Of a DNA stretch of 36,944 nt, positions 1 through 8,242 are shown in pieces. Under the pieces are notes generated by a model that was given only the letters and a program-made list of their open reading frames with translations, did not search any database and was not told the DNA's origin. This DNA is from Rhizobacter sp. Lineage in GTDB: Bacteria > Pseudomonadota > Gammaproteobacteria > Burkholderiales > Burkholderiaceae_C. Each line of letters begins with the position of its first letter. Position 1 is the first letter of the stretch. The position numbers and the translations under genes are program-made. Location: assembly GCA_025350965.1 (NCBI GenBank), contig JANXWV010000093.1, positions 1 to 36,944 on the forward strand, written 5' to 3'.

Positions 1-345
1 CAATTCTCGCAACAGCGACACGACAATCTGCTCGTCCGGAAAGACCTCGGCGAACTGGATCATGCGGCGCAGGTTTTTCTCGTCGAAGCTCGTGCCGTGG
101 TCGATGCTCAATTGTCGTGACAGCGTCACGACAATTTCTTCACCGTAGGTAGCGCGGTTGCCGCCGAGCACTTCGGCGCGAATGCGCTGACCGACACGCC
201 AGTACAGCAGCGTTAGCGTGGCATTGGCGGTGGTGGCGACATGAGCGCGGGCGCCGGCGATGAGGCCGCGGATGTCGTCGACCAGCGTTTGACCGGGCGC
301 CTGAACTCTGCTGCGCTTTCGTGCGGGTGTTTTGTGGGTGACCAT
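1..345 (-). CDS. DUF1016 / YhcG-family PDDEXK-type nuclease, N-terminal part (cut by window edge)
   Basis: The first 115 codons of a minus-strand gene run off the left edge. The visible part is typical of the DUF1016 N-terminal domain: a basic start (MVTHKTPARKRSR), then LLYWRVGQRI (residues 46-55), YGEEIVVTLSRQL (67-79) and FDEKNLRRMIQFAEVFPDEQ (87-106). In this family a C-terminal PDDEXK-like nuclease domain follows; here it is outside the window. The ATG at 345 lies 61 bases beyond the integrase stop, in the same direction, so the gene is probably cargo of the same integrated element. No strong ribosome binding site precedes the ATG, and the frame stays open a little further upstream, so the start is not certain. 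The cellular role of YhcG-like proteins is poorly defined; association with DNA metabolism or restriction is inference. Confidence 0.8.
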   Translation of the reverse strand, partial: MVTHKTPARKRSRVQAPGQTLVDDIRGLIAGARAHVATTANATLTLLYWRVGQRIRAEVLGGNRATYGEEIVVTLSRQLSIDHGTSFDEKNLRRMIQFAEVFPDEQIVVSLLREL

Positions 346-405
346 GGCTTTAGCTCGTGGATGCCTGGTGACAAGGCTCGGCGAACGGGATGAATTCGAT
401 CACGC

Positions 406-1620
406 TCATTCCGATGACTCTCTGCTCAAAACCTGCGCTTCCTCGCGCAATGCGTCGAGCCGATCCGCCCACCATTGCATCAGTTTTGCGCGTTCGGTCA
501 TCCATTGCGCCCTGTTGTACGCGCCGCGTACCTCGTCGCGTTCTTCGTGCGCCAGTTGCTTCTCGATGACGTCCGAGTTCCAGCCAGCTTCATTCGCACA
601 TGTCGAGAACAAGGTCCGAAAGCCATGCGCAGTGACCATGCCCTTGTAGCCCAAGCGGGCGAGCGCGCTGTTCAGCGTACCGTCGCTGAGCGGCTTGCCG
701 GGATAGAAGGGCGATGGAAACACCAACGGGCCGTCGCCCGACAGCTGGCGCATCTCTGCCAAGAGGGTAAGAGCCTGCTTGGACAGCGGTACCTTGTGCT
801 CCGTTTTCATCTTCATCCGCGAAGCTGGAATTCGCCAGGTCGCGGCGCGTTCGTTGAACTCATCCCATCGAGCGCCACGCAACTCACCCGGTCTCGTCGC
901 CGTCATCATCAGCAATGCAAGCGCCGACTGCGTCATTGGATCGCCTCCATAGCTGGCCAACTTGCGAAGAAACGCGGGGACATCGCGCTCGCCCAGTGAC
1001 GCTCGGTGTCTGGTCTTGCGCGGCCTGAATATCTCGGACGGCTTGAGGGGGTACGTGGGATCGGTCTCAAGCAGCTCGTGCGCGATCGCATACCGAAAGA
1101 TCGCGCGAAGCCGTTGAAACACCCGCGTTGCGGTTTCGCCGGCGCCGCGTGATTCGATGCCTTGTACGAGCGCCCGGATGTCTCCGGGCTGCACACCATC
1201 AATGACCCTTTCGCCCAGCTTGGGAAACACGTCATTTTCGAGCGACGCGGCGATCATCGTGCGCGTTCGGGCTACCCAGGCGGACGACCGATGTTTGAGC
1301 CACGCGCGGCCTACCGTCTCCAGCGTGTTGAGCGCTTTGGCCTGCTCGGTTGCTTTCGCCGCCTTGCGTAGCGCGCTCGGGTCTTCGCCCTCGGCGAGTT
1401 GCTGGCGTGCTGAGTCGCGTCGCGCCCGTGCGGCCTTCAGGCTGACATCTGGGTAGGTGCCGAGCGACAAGCGTTTTTCCTTCCCGCCATATCGATACTT
1501 CAGTCGCCACCATTTGCCGCCTCCGGGGGCCACCTCGACGTAGAGGCCACCGCCGTCGAACAGGCGAACCGGTTTCATGCCGGGCTTGGCATTGCGGATG
1601 GCAGTGTCTGAAAGCGACAT
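406..1620 (-). CDS. P4-type tyrosine site-specific integrase
   Basis: A 404-residue tyrosine recombinase of the P4/IntA type found at the ends of genomic islands and prophages. The N-terminus is the DUF4102-like arm-binding domain (MSLSDTAIRNAKPGMKPVRL, LYVEVAPGGGKWWRLKYRY). The central core-binding region follows and then the catalytic domain. The catalytic set is visible: Arg243 (ATRPGEL), a lysine near 272 (MKMKTEHKVPLS), His332 and Arg335 (AHGFR), His358 (LAHEE) and Tyr368 (VRGAYNR). It appears intact. The start at 1620 matches the usual family N-terminus; the frame remains open to an ATG at 1728, but that stretch runs through repeated GTTGCC motifs and does not look coding. No clear ribosome binding site precedes 1620. 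The gene lies just 3' of a tRNA-Arg gene, the classic layout for an integrase using the tRNA 3' end as attachment site. Confidence 0.95.
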   Translation of the reverse strand: MSLSDTAIRNAKPGMKPVRLFDGGGLYVEVAPGGGKWWRLKYRYGGKEKRLSLGTYPDVSLKAARARRDSARQQLAEGEDPSALRKAAKATEQAKALNTLETVGRAWLKHRSSAWVARTRTMIAASLENDVFPKLGERVIDGVQPGDIRALVQGIESRGAGETATRVFQRLRAIFRYAIAHELLETDPTYPLKPSEIFRPRKTRHRASLGERDVPAFLRKLASYGGDPMTQSALALLMMTATRPGELRGARWDEFNERAATWRIPASRMKMKTEHKVPLSKQALTLLAEMRQLSGDGPLVFPSPFYPGKPLSDGTLNSALARLGYKGMVTAHGFRTLFSTCANEAGWNSDVIEKQLAHEERDEVRGAYNRAQWMTERAKLMQWWADRLDALREEAQVLSRESSE

Positions 1621-1736
1621 GGGGGCAACTTTCGATACGGTGGGGGCAACTCGCTCGAATGTTGCCCCCAGTTGCCCCGAGATGCAAGCGCATCGCAGTG
1701 GACTCTCTGGGACGACAGTTGCCTCCAACTGCCCGG
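1621..1736. repeat. Repeated GGGGGCAACT / AGTTGCCCCC motifs, candidate integrase arm sites
   Basis: GGGGGCAACT occurs at 1621-1630 and again at 1642-1651, exactly 21 bp apart. Inverted versions follow at 1661-1669 (GTTGCCCCC) and 1670-1679 (AGTTGCCCCG), with a degenerate copy at 1717-1726 (AGTTGCCTCC) running into AACTGCCC. The set sits between the tRNA 3' end and the integrase start, where arm-type binding sites of P4-like integrases are expected. It also overlaps the integrase translation start region, so integrase autoregulation is possible. The repeats are seen directly; the binding role is inference. Confidence 0.55.
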
Positions 1737-1795
1737 TAACTACAACTTCGGTGAGACCGTATTGAACCTTCTGAGACCTCGCGAGACAAGGTCGT

Positions 1796-1870
1796 TGGTC
1801 CCGCCGACAGGAATCGAACCTGTATTTACCGCTTAGGAGGCGGCCGTTCTGTCCATTGAACTACGGCGAG
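1796..1870 (-). tRNA. tRNA-Arg (anticodon CCT), with encoded CCA
   Basis: On the minus strand a full cloverleaf can be folded. The acceptor stem is CTCGCCG (1870-1864) paired with CGGCGGG (1806-1800), with discriminator A at 1799 and CCA encoded at 1798-1796. The D arm is GTTC/GAAC. The anticodon arm is GCCGC-CTCCTAA-GCGGT, giving anticodon CCT. The T arm is ACAGG-TTCGATT-CCTGT. It lies downstream of tamB in the same direction. Its 3' half is the probable attachment site for the adjacent integrase. The C1-G72 first pair is slightly unusual but the remaining pairing is good. Confidence 0.95.
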
Positions 1871-1925
1871 CGAGGCGCGGATTTTGGCATGTGCTTCGGC
1901 ATGTATCCGGGCGCGTGCCGCCGCG

Positions 1926-4900
1926 CTACTGCCAGCGCCAGACCCAGATCAGGTCGAGCGAGTTGTCGTCGCCGGACTGGGCGCGCAGCGTGAAGCGGCG
2001 GGCAATGCGGTAAATCAGTTGCCAGTTGCCGGTGGTGGCGTTCAGGCCGCGCTCGTAGCCCACGTACCAGCGCCGCGACAACTGCTTGCCCAGGGAGATG
2101 ATGGTGTCGCGCACCTCGCCCTCGGTCTGCCGCACCGAGATGTCGTCCAGCCCGATGGCGCGCGTCAGCTGGTCGGTGATGCCGGTGCCTTCACCGGCCA
2201 GCAGCGCGAGGGCGGCGCGCTGCAGCAGCGCGGTGTCGGTGCGGCCCAGGCCGTCGCTCGCGCGGCCCATCACGAGCCAGCTGAGCTTGTCGATCTCGCT
2301 CAGCTCGGGTTCCGAGAACAGACGGATGCGCGGGTTCAGCGTGCTGCCGGTGATGGCCACGCCGACGCGCACGTCGGTGTTCGGGCGCGTGGCTTCGATG
2401 TCGAGGCGCGGGCTGTTGACGGCGCCGTTGAAGGTGACGAGGCCGCGGTCGATGCTGAGCTTCTGGCCGTAGGCGGCATAGGTGCCGTCAGCGGTGTTGA
2501 CGGTGCCGTTCACCGCGAGCTTCCCGCCCGGCGAGGTGATGCGCAACTCGCCGCGCAGGCCCGTGTCGAGCCCGCGCCCGCGCAGGCGCAGCTTCTCGCC
2601 GAGCGCCACGCGCAGGTCGAGGGCCACTTCGCGGGCCGTGGGGTTGGCGGCGCTCGGCGTGGCGCTCGGTGCGGTGGCTGTCGTGGATGCAGAGGTGGAT
2701 GCGGAGGTGGCTGCGCCGTTCGCGCCGGCGGGCAGCGAAGGCCGGGGCACGGTGCGCACCACGCTCACGTCATCGGCCAGGCTTGGTGCGTCACTGCGGG
2801 TGAAGTCGATCACGCCTTCATCGACGCCGAACTGGCCGGTGAGCGCCAGCGTTTTCGCGTCGAGCTGCAGTTGGGCCTGGCCGCTGGCAACGATGCGCCG
2901 GTCGACGCGGCCGAGCAGCTGGAACTTGTCGGCCACCACGCGCAGCACGGCCTTCGGCGCCTCGCCGAGGCTGGCGTCGCCGGCAAGCGTGACGGTGCCG
3001 CCGCCGGCCTTCGCGGTGAAGCGTTCAATGCGCGCGGTGGTGCCGCGCAGTTGGACGGCCAGGTCGCCGTCGGTCACGTTCACGCCCTGCACGAAGTTGC
3101 GCACGGCCAGGCCCGTGCCTTCGATTTCGCCGGTGTATTCGGGCGCGCGAATGCGCCCGCCGATGCTGGCGCTGGCGTGCAATGCGCCGTCGAGCCGCCA
3201 GCCCGGTGGCACCCAGGTGCCCCAGCTGCCGAGCTTGTCCACGCGCAGCTCGAACACGCCTTCGATGGGCGTGTCGGCGGCCGGCCAGGTGGCCTGGGCT
3301 CCGGTGCGCGCCACCACCGCACCCACGCCGACGCCGAGTGCCGTGCCGGCGACGGCCTGGGTGAAGTTCCACACGCCGTTCTCGGCGACAAGGCCCAGGC
3401 GCAGGTCGGTCAGGCCGAGGGCCTGGGTGCTCAGGTCGTCCTTCACCGTCAGGTCGCCGCTGCGGCGCTCGATCACGATGTCGGCGCTGAAGGTGGGCGC
3501 ACTGCGCAGCACCAGCGTGCCGCCAACGGTCAGGTCACCGCCCCAGCCGAAGTCGGGCTGGGCGCGCGCCAGCAGCGGCGCCACGCGCATCGGCTCGAGC
3601 TCGGCTTGCGCGTCGATCTGCGCTGCGCCCCCGGGTACGCTCGAGGCCTGCCAGGCGATGCGGCTCCAGCGCAGCGCGCCGCCTAGCACTTCGGCGCGGC
3701 CGGGCTGCACGGTGGCGCTGGCCGGCGTGTTCGTCAGGGCACCGGCCGAGGTGTTGGAGGGCGCGCCGCCCCAGCGCAGGTCGATGCCGACATCACGTGT
3801 CAAGAGCAACGGGGCTGCCGCGCTGGTGGTCCGCACCGACAGCTCTTGCACGCTGCCGCGCCAGCCGCTGGCGCCGCTTGCAGCGGCCTCGATGAGCCCG
3901 CCCTGCGCCAGCAGCGTGGCAAGGGTGCGGTCGGCTGGCGTGAGGCCGGCCGGTGCGGCACCGCTGGCCTGCAGCGCACCGGCCCACGCGGGCGGAAGCG
4001 CCTTCGACTCGGCGCGCACGGTCAGCTGGTGCGCACGCCCGGTGCCTTGCAACTGCACCTGCGCGGTCTCGGCCCACGGGCGCATCACGCCCGCGCGCAG
4101 GGCCGACAACTGGGTCAGCGCGAGCTGCGCTTGCATCGCATCACCGGCGGCGCTGCCGAGCTGCCAGCGGCCCTCGGCTTTCTGCAGCGCGGCACTGCCA
4201 ACACGCAGCGCGTTGGCCTCGAGCGTGCCCTGCGTGGTGACGTGGGGCCAGCGCCCGCTGATGGTTGCGTTGGCTTTCAACGCACCGGCGAGCGCAGCGC
4301 CCTGGCCCGGCGCCGTGAACAACGCGAACGCCGGTGCGAGCCGCGCGAGCGCGGGTGCATCGAGCGCCAGTTCCCAGCGGTCGACCTGGCCGCCGCCGGC
4401 GGCGACGAGGCCGGTCGCCCGCAGGCTGTTGCCGGCTGCTTCGAGTTGCAGCGTGGGCCGGGCGCCGCTGGCGTTGCTCGACACGGTCGCCTTGCCGCTG
4501 ACGGCCACACCCGCCAGCAGGCTGGGCGCCAGTACCGCGCTGGCTTGGCCGCGCACCGCGGTGAGCCACTCGGCTGCGGTGCGTGGGTCAGGGGCCGAAG
4601 CGGCGGTGGACGTGGGGCTGGTGGACGTGGCGGCGCGCGCGGCGTTGGTGGGCACGGCCAGGTCGGCATCGAGCGTGGCATGGAGCCGCGTGGGCGCCTT
4701 GCGCCACGGCGAGTCGTCGCGCCCCGGCCACCACAAGGCGGGGTCGAACTCGGCGAGCGAGCCCTTGGCCTTGACGAGCCACGGCGCGCTCTCTGGCGCA
4801 TTCCCCGAAGTGCTGGTCACCGCGCGGGTGGCCAGGCCGCTCAGTTCGGCATGTGCCGGGCCGGCTGTGGCACGGGCCTCGCGCAATTCGATGCGCTGCG

Positions 4901-6326
4901 CTTGCAGGCTGGCATTCAGCCGCAACTGCACCGGTTGCGCTGCTGCGGTGCGCGCTTTCGGGTTCGCACTCGCGCTGCCGTCGAGCACCGCCCGCAGTTC
5001 GACCGCGCTGGTGGCCGGGGTCGCGAAGTCACCCCCGGACAAGGCCAGCGTGCCGGCCAATTGCATGGCCGGCGCGCGCGTGTCGAGCTGCGCCGGTTGC
5101 AGCGCACTGACGTTCGTCGCAAGCGTCCAGCGCCCGCCGCGCCATTCACCCTGGCCTTGCACCCGGCCTGCCACTGCCTGCACGGTGCCGAGTTCGGCGA
5201 CCAGGCTCGACAGTGTGATGTCGGCCGCGCGGTCGGGTTGCGCCGCGAGTGCCAGCTTCGCGCTGCGCAGCGGCAGCCGGCCTTCGTTCCAGCGGCCGGC
5301 CGCTGCGTTGCGGATGTCCAGCGTCAGGACGACAGGTGCCGTCGCGCTTGCGCGCGTGGCCACGGCTGTGCCGCTGAGTGCGGTGGTCGGGGCGCTGCTG
5401 CTGAAGGCCGCCAGGTCGAGCGCCTGGGTGCTGGCCTGCAGGCTGTCGATGGGCCAGGGGGCGAACGGCCGCAGCAGGGCGCGTGCGTCGAGCGCCTGTG
5501 CGGGCCGCGCGCCGTTGGGCTGTGCGCGCACCGTGGCTTGCAGCGCTGGCGCGGCCAGCGGGCCGGCCAGTGCGGCGTGCGCGGCCCACGCCGAGCCCGA
5601 GGCCTGGGCCACGTCGAGCACCGCCTCGACCGCCAGCTTGCCGGTGGTGCCGACGACCGCGTGGCCGCTCGCCTGAAGCTGGTCCCACGCGACGCTGAAC
5701 CGATCCACCCGATGCTCGGCACCACCGGCGGCGCCGAGCTGCAGTTGCGCATCGAGCTGGCGCAGCAGCAGGCCGGCAGTCGGCGCTGCGCCGGTAGGCG
5801 CGATGTGAAACTCGCCGACCCGAAGCGAGCGAATGTCGATCTCCATCGGCAGGCGCAGGTCGGTCGGCGCGGTCAGCGGTGTGGGGGCCGGGTTCGGTGT
5901 CAGCCGCAGGTCGGCACGCGCCGCGCGCAGCTCGTCGATCACGATCCCGCCGAGCGCGTGGCCCGGGCTGCGCGCCAGGCGCAGGCCGTGCCACGCCACG
6001 CCGTCGAGCACCAGCGTGCCGGTGCCACCTGGCAAGGCGAGTTCGACGCGCTGGGCCGCGAAGTCACCCAGCAGCGTGCCCGACGCGGTGGTGATGCGAA
6101 CCCCCGGCAGGTGTGCCGCCAGCCAGGCCGTGCCCGGCGGACTGCCGGCCGACCACGCGACGAGCGCCGCGATCGCGACCAGCCCGGCCACGGCCGCCGA
6201 GACCAGCGCGGCGGGCAGTGCCAAGGCCAGACGCCAGCGCCGCCTCGGCCGGGCCACGGCGGGCGCAGCCGGCTCGGCGGGCACGGGTGGCACGGGTGAC
6301 ACAGGCACAGCGTCGTCGGCGCCCAT
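1926..6326 (-). CDS. tamB: Translocation and assembly module protein TamB (AsmA-like, DUF490)
   Basis: A 1466-residue envelope protein. After a cytosolic proline/alanine-rich start there is one N-terminal membrane anchor (about residues 32-62, LALALPAALVSAAVAGLVAI). A very long periplasmic region of beta-rich AsmA/TamB type follows. The C-terminal TamB (DUF490) domain is clear: GTYAAYGQKLSIDRGLVTF, DKLSWLVMGR and the final WYVGYERGLNATTGNWQLIY...RFTLRAQSG. TamB-family proteins span from inner to outer membrane and act with the Omp85 protein TamA in outer-membrane protein insertion and probably lipid transport. The ATG overlaps the tamA stop by one base (TGATG at 6328-6324), which supports coupled translation with tamA. 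Length is within the family range (roughly 1200-1500). The tRNA-Arg gene follows 55 bases downstream. Confidence 0.95.
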   Translation of the reverse strand: MGADDAVPVSPVPPVPAEPAAPAVARPRRRWRLALALPAALVSAAVAGLVAIAALVAWSAGSPPGTAWLAAHLPGVRITTASGTLLGDFAAQRVELALPGGTGTLVLDGVAWHGLRLARSPGHALGGIVIDELRAARADLRLTPNPAPTPLTAPTDLRLPMEIDIRSLRVGEFHIAPTGAAPTAGLLLRQLDAQLQLGAAGGAEHRVDRFSVAWDQLQASGHAVVGTTGKLAVEAVLDVAQASGSAWAAHAALAGPLAAPALQATVRAQPNGARPAQALDARALLRPFAPWPIDSLQASTQALDLAAFSSSAPTTALSGTAVATRASATAPVVLTLDIRNAAAGRWNEGRLPLRSAKLALAAQPDRAADITLSSLVAELGTVQAVAGRVQGQGEWRGGRWTLATNVSALQPAQLDTRAPAMQLAGTLALSGGDFATPATSAVELRAVLDGSASANPKARTAAAQPVQLRLNASLQAQRIELREARATAGPAHAELSGLATRAVTSTSGNAPESAPWLVKAKGSLAEFDPALWWPGRDDSPWRKAPTRLHATLDADLAVPTNAARAATSTSPTSTAASAPDPRTAAEWLTAVRGQASAVLAPSLLAGVAVSGKATVSSNASGARPTLQLEAAGNSLRATGLVAAGGGQVDRWELALDAPALARLAPAFALFTAPGQGAALAGALKANATISGRWPHVTTQGTLEANALRVGSAALQKAEGRWQLGSAAGDAMQAQLALTQLSALRAGVMRPWAETAQVQLQGTGRAHQLTVRAESKALPPAWAGALQASGAAPAGLTPADRTLATLLAQGGLIEAAASGASGWRGSVQELSVRTTSAAAPLLLTRDVGIDLRWGGAPSNTSAGALTNTPASATVQPGRAEVLGGALRWSRIAWQASSVPGGAAQIDAQAELEPMRVAPLLARAQPDFGWGGDLTVGGTLVLRSAPTFSADIVIERRSGDLTVKDDLSTQALGLTDLRLGLVAENGVWNFTQAVAGTALGVGVGAVVARTGAQATWPAADTPIEGVFELRVDKLGSWGTWVPPGWRLDGALHASASIGGRIRAPEYTGEIEGTGLAVRNFVQGVNVTDGDLAVQLRGTTARIERFTAKAGGGTVTLAGDASLGEAPKAVLRVVADKFQLLGRVDRRIVASGQAQLQLDAKTLALTGQFGVDEGVIDFTRSDAPSLADDVSVVRTVPRPSLPAGANGAATSASTSASTTATAPSATPSAANPTAREVALDLRVALGEKLRLRGRGLDTGLRGELRITSPGGKLAVNGTVNTADGTYAAYGQKLSIDRGLVTFNGAVNSPRLDIEATRPNTDVRVGVAITGSTLNPRIRLFSEPELSEIDKLSWLVMGRASDGLGRTDTALLQRAALALLAGEGTGITDQLTRAIGLDDISVRQTEGEVRDTIISLGKQLSRRWYVGYERGLNATTGNWQLIYRIARRFTLRAQSGDDNSLDLIWVWRWQ

Positions 6327-8242
6327 CAGAACGCGATCCCCACGCCGAAATGCAGGCGCACGCGGCGCTCGCGCTGGCCGTACGCCACGTCCACCCGCAA
6401 GGGCCCGACGGGGCTGCGCCAGCGCACGCCCACGCCGTAGCCGAGGGCGGGCCGAAGCGCGGCAAAGCGGTCGGCCGCGTCACCGGCATCGATGAACGCC
6501 GCGCCCCACAACGCGGGGTACTGGCTGAGCAGTGGCCGGGCGAATTCGATGCTCGCGGTGGCCAGGCTGCGCCCGCCGGTGACCACGCCGTCGGTGGCCG
6601 GCCCGAGCGTGCGGTAGCCGTAGCCGCGCACGGAATCGTCACCGCCGGCGCGGAACAGCAGCGTGTCGGGCACGCCCACCACGTTGCGGGTGAACAGCTG
6701 CCCGGCCTCGACCCGCGCGGTCCCGAACCACGCACCGCCGAGCGGGCGGTACCAGGTCATGCGCGCATAGAGCCGCGCGAACGGGCCGCGTTCTTCAAGG
6801 CGCGCGGCGGCCGGCGTCTCGCGCGTGCCGCGGGCGACGCCGAGCGCGGCTTGCGCCGAGGTGGTCAGGCCGCGCGTGGGCAGCAGCACGCTGTCGACAT
6901 CGCGGTATACCCACTGGTAGTTGAGCGACAGCGCCTCGGCGTTGCTGGTGAGCGTGTCGCTCTTCAACTTCGCCTGTGTGAGCTCGGCGAAGTACAGGCG
7001 CTCGATGCGCGGCGTGTCTTGCGTGCGGCCGACCCGCGCGTTCCAGCTCAACAACGTTTCATCGGCCGCGCGCAGGTTGGTGGCACTGCCCGAAAGCAGG
7101 TTGCGGTACAGGCCTTCGAGCGGGTGCGACAGCAGCTCGCCTTCCCAGGCCTGCTTGTCGGGGCCGAGTTCGAACTTGTTCTTGGCGACCCAGCGGGTGC
7201 CGAACACCGCGCGGTGCGTGTGCTCCAGCGACAAGCGCGCGCCCGTGTTGGCGCTGTAGCCCACGCCGAGCGTGGCCTGTTGCAGCGGCTGCTCCTTCAC
7301 GCGCACCAGCACCGGCGCTGCGGCCGCGGTTTGCGGGTCGGCGTCGAGCTCGACCGACGCGCCCTCGAACAGGCCGATCTTCTGCAGCCGCTCCTGGAAG
7401 TCGAGCAGCCGCTTCTCGGTGTAAGGCTCGCCGGGTTCGAAGTAGGCCAGGCGCAGCACCGCGTCGGCACCAAAGCGCTGCAGGCCTTCGATGCGAATGG
7501 CGCCGATGCGATAGAGCGGCCCGCTGTCGGCCTCGACCGTGATCGCGACAGCGTTGCTCTGTGCGTCGACGCGCGCGGTGGTGCGCACCCAGTTCGCCGC
7601 CGCATAGCCTTGGCTGCGCAGCCGCGTGACGGCGGCGTTCTTCGCATCGCTCCATGCGGCCTGGCGGAATACCGCACCGGCGGGCAAGGGCCAATCGGTG
7701 CGCAGCGCCTCGCGCTCGGTGAGCGCGTCGGCATCGCCGGCCAGGGCGGCGGTCTGCAACGCGCCGGTCACGTCGACCTGCACGTCGCCTACCAGCGCTG
7801 GCGTGCCGGCTGCGACCACCATGCGCACTTGCGGCAGGCCGCTGGCGGCCACGCCGGGCACGCCGGGCACGCCGGGCACGCCGGCCACGCCGGGCACACG
7901 CGCCACGCTCACGTCGGCGTTGAAGTAGCCCTCGGTTTCGAGCAGGCTCTGGGCCTGCGCAGGGGCGGCGAGGATCAGCCGGTCAAGCTCCGCCGGGGTG
8001 ATGTTGTCGGTGCTGGGCGCACTGCGAAAGCGCGCCAGGTCCAGGTAGTTCAGCAACAGCTTGCGCAGCGCGGCGGGTGCTTCTACGTCGAACTCGTAGG
8101 CTGGCACTTCGGGGCCTGGCGCTGCTGCGCTGGAGGCTGCGTCCCGGGCCTTGGCCGGGGCCAGAAAGGGGAAGGTCTGCAGGTTCGCACAGCCCGCCAG
8201 CATGGCCAGGCACGCCATGGCGGCCAGCCGGCCGGCCGTCAT
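6326..8242 (-). CDS. tamA: Omp85-family outer-membrane assembly protein TamA
   Basis: A 638-residue Omp85 protein partnering TamB. The N-terminus carries a signal peptide with a lipobox-like LAGC (Cys18). POTRA repeats follow (for example YRIGAIRIEGLQRFGADAVLRL, with FEPGEPYTEKRLLDFQERLQ), and then the beta-barrel. The conserved barrel motifs are visible: LFRAGGDDSVRGYGYRTLGP and the terminal SPVGPLRVDVAYGQ...LHFGVGIAF, ending in the aromatic residue typical of outer-membrane proteins. The ATG at 8242 overlaps the VWA-gene stop (ATGA). The longer open frame upstream lies inside that gene and is rejected. A Val-Pro-Gly repeat (residues about 116-130) sits between the first and second POTRA-like regions. 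The lipobox implies a lipidated Omp85 protein, which is inference from the motif. Confidence 0.93.
   Translation of the reverse strand: MTAGRLAAMACLAMLAGCANLQTFPFLAPAKARDAASSAAAPGPEVPAYEFDVEAPAALRKLLLNYLDLARFRSAPSTDNITPAELDRLILAAPAQAQSLLETEGYFNADVSVARVPGVAGVPGVPGVPGVAASGLPQVRMVVAAGTPALVGDVQVDVTGALQTAALAGDADALTEREALRTDWPLPAGAVFRQAAWSDAKNAAVTRLRSQGYAAANWVRTTARVDAQSNAVAITVEADSGPLYRIGAIRIEGLQRFGADAVLRLAYFEPGEPYTEKRLLDFQERLQKIGLFEGASVELDADPQTAAAAPVLVRVKEQPLQQATLGVGYSANTGARLSLEHTHRAVFGTRWVAKNKFELGPDKQAWEGELLSHPLEGLYRNLLSGSATNLRAADETLLSWNARVGRTQDTPRIERLYFAELTQAKLKSDTLTSNAEALSLNYQWVYRDVDSVLLPTRGLTTSAQAALGVARGTRETPAAARLEERGPFARLYARMTWYRPLGGAWFGTARVEAGQLFTRNVVGVPDTLLFRAGGDDSVRGYGYRTLGPATDGVVTGGRSLATASIEFARPLLSQYPALWGAAFIDAGDAADRFAALRPALGYGVGVRWRSPVGPLRVDVAYGQRERRVRLHFGVGIAF
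7851..7895. repeat. 9-bp tandem repeat inside tamA
   Basis: Five tandem copies of ACGCCGGGC (the fourth is ACGCCGGCC) encode a VPG-VPG-like stretch on the minus strand. Because the unit is a multiple of three, copy-number change would lengthen or shorten the TamA linker without shifting the frame. Confidence 0.85.

Noticed and set aside
352..409. A 19-codon frame (MSVIEFIPFAEPCHQASTS) overlapping the integrase stop by ATGA and ending just before the DUF1016 start
   Set aside because: Too short to judge and without family resemblance; it could be a coupling leader, but no ribosome binding site or conservation can be shown.
1884..6299. Very long plus-strand open frames (600, 1064 and 817 codons) opposite tamB
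   Set aside because: They are antisense shadows of GC-rich tamB codons: arginine/alanine/serine-rich, no family motifs, while the minus-strand frame gives a complete TamB.
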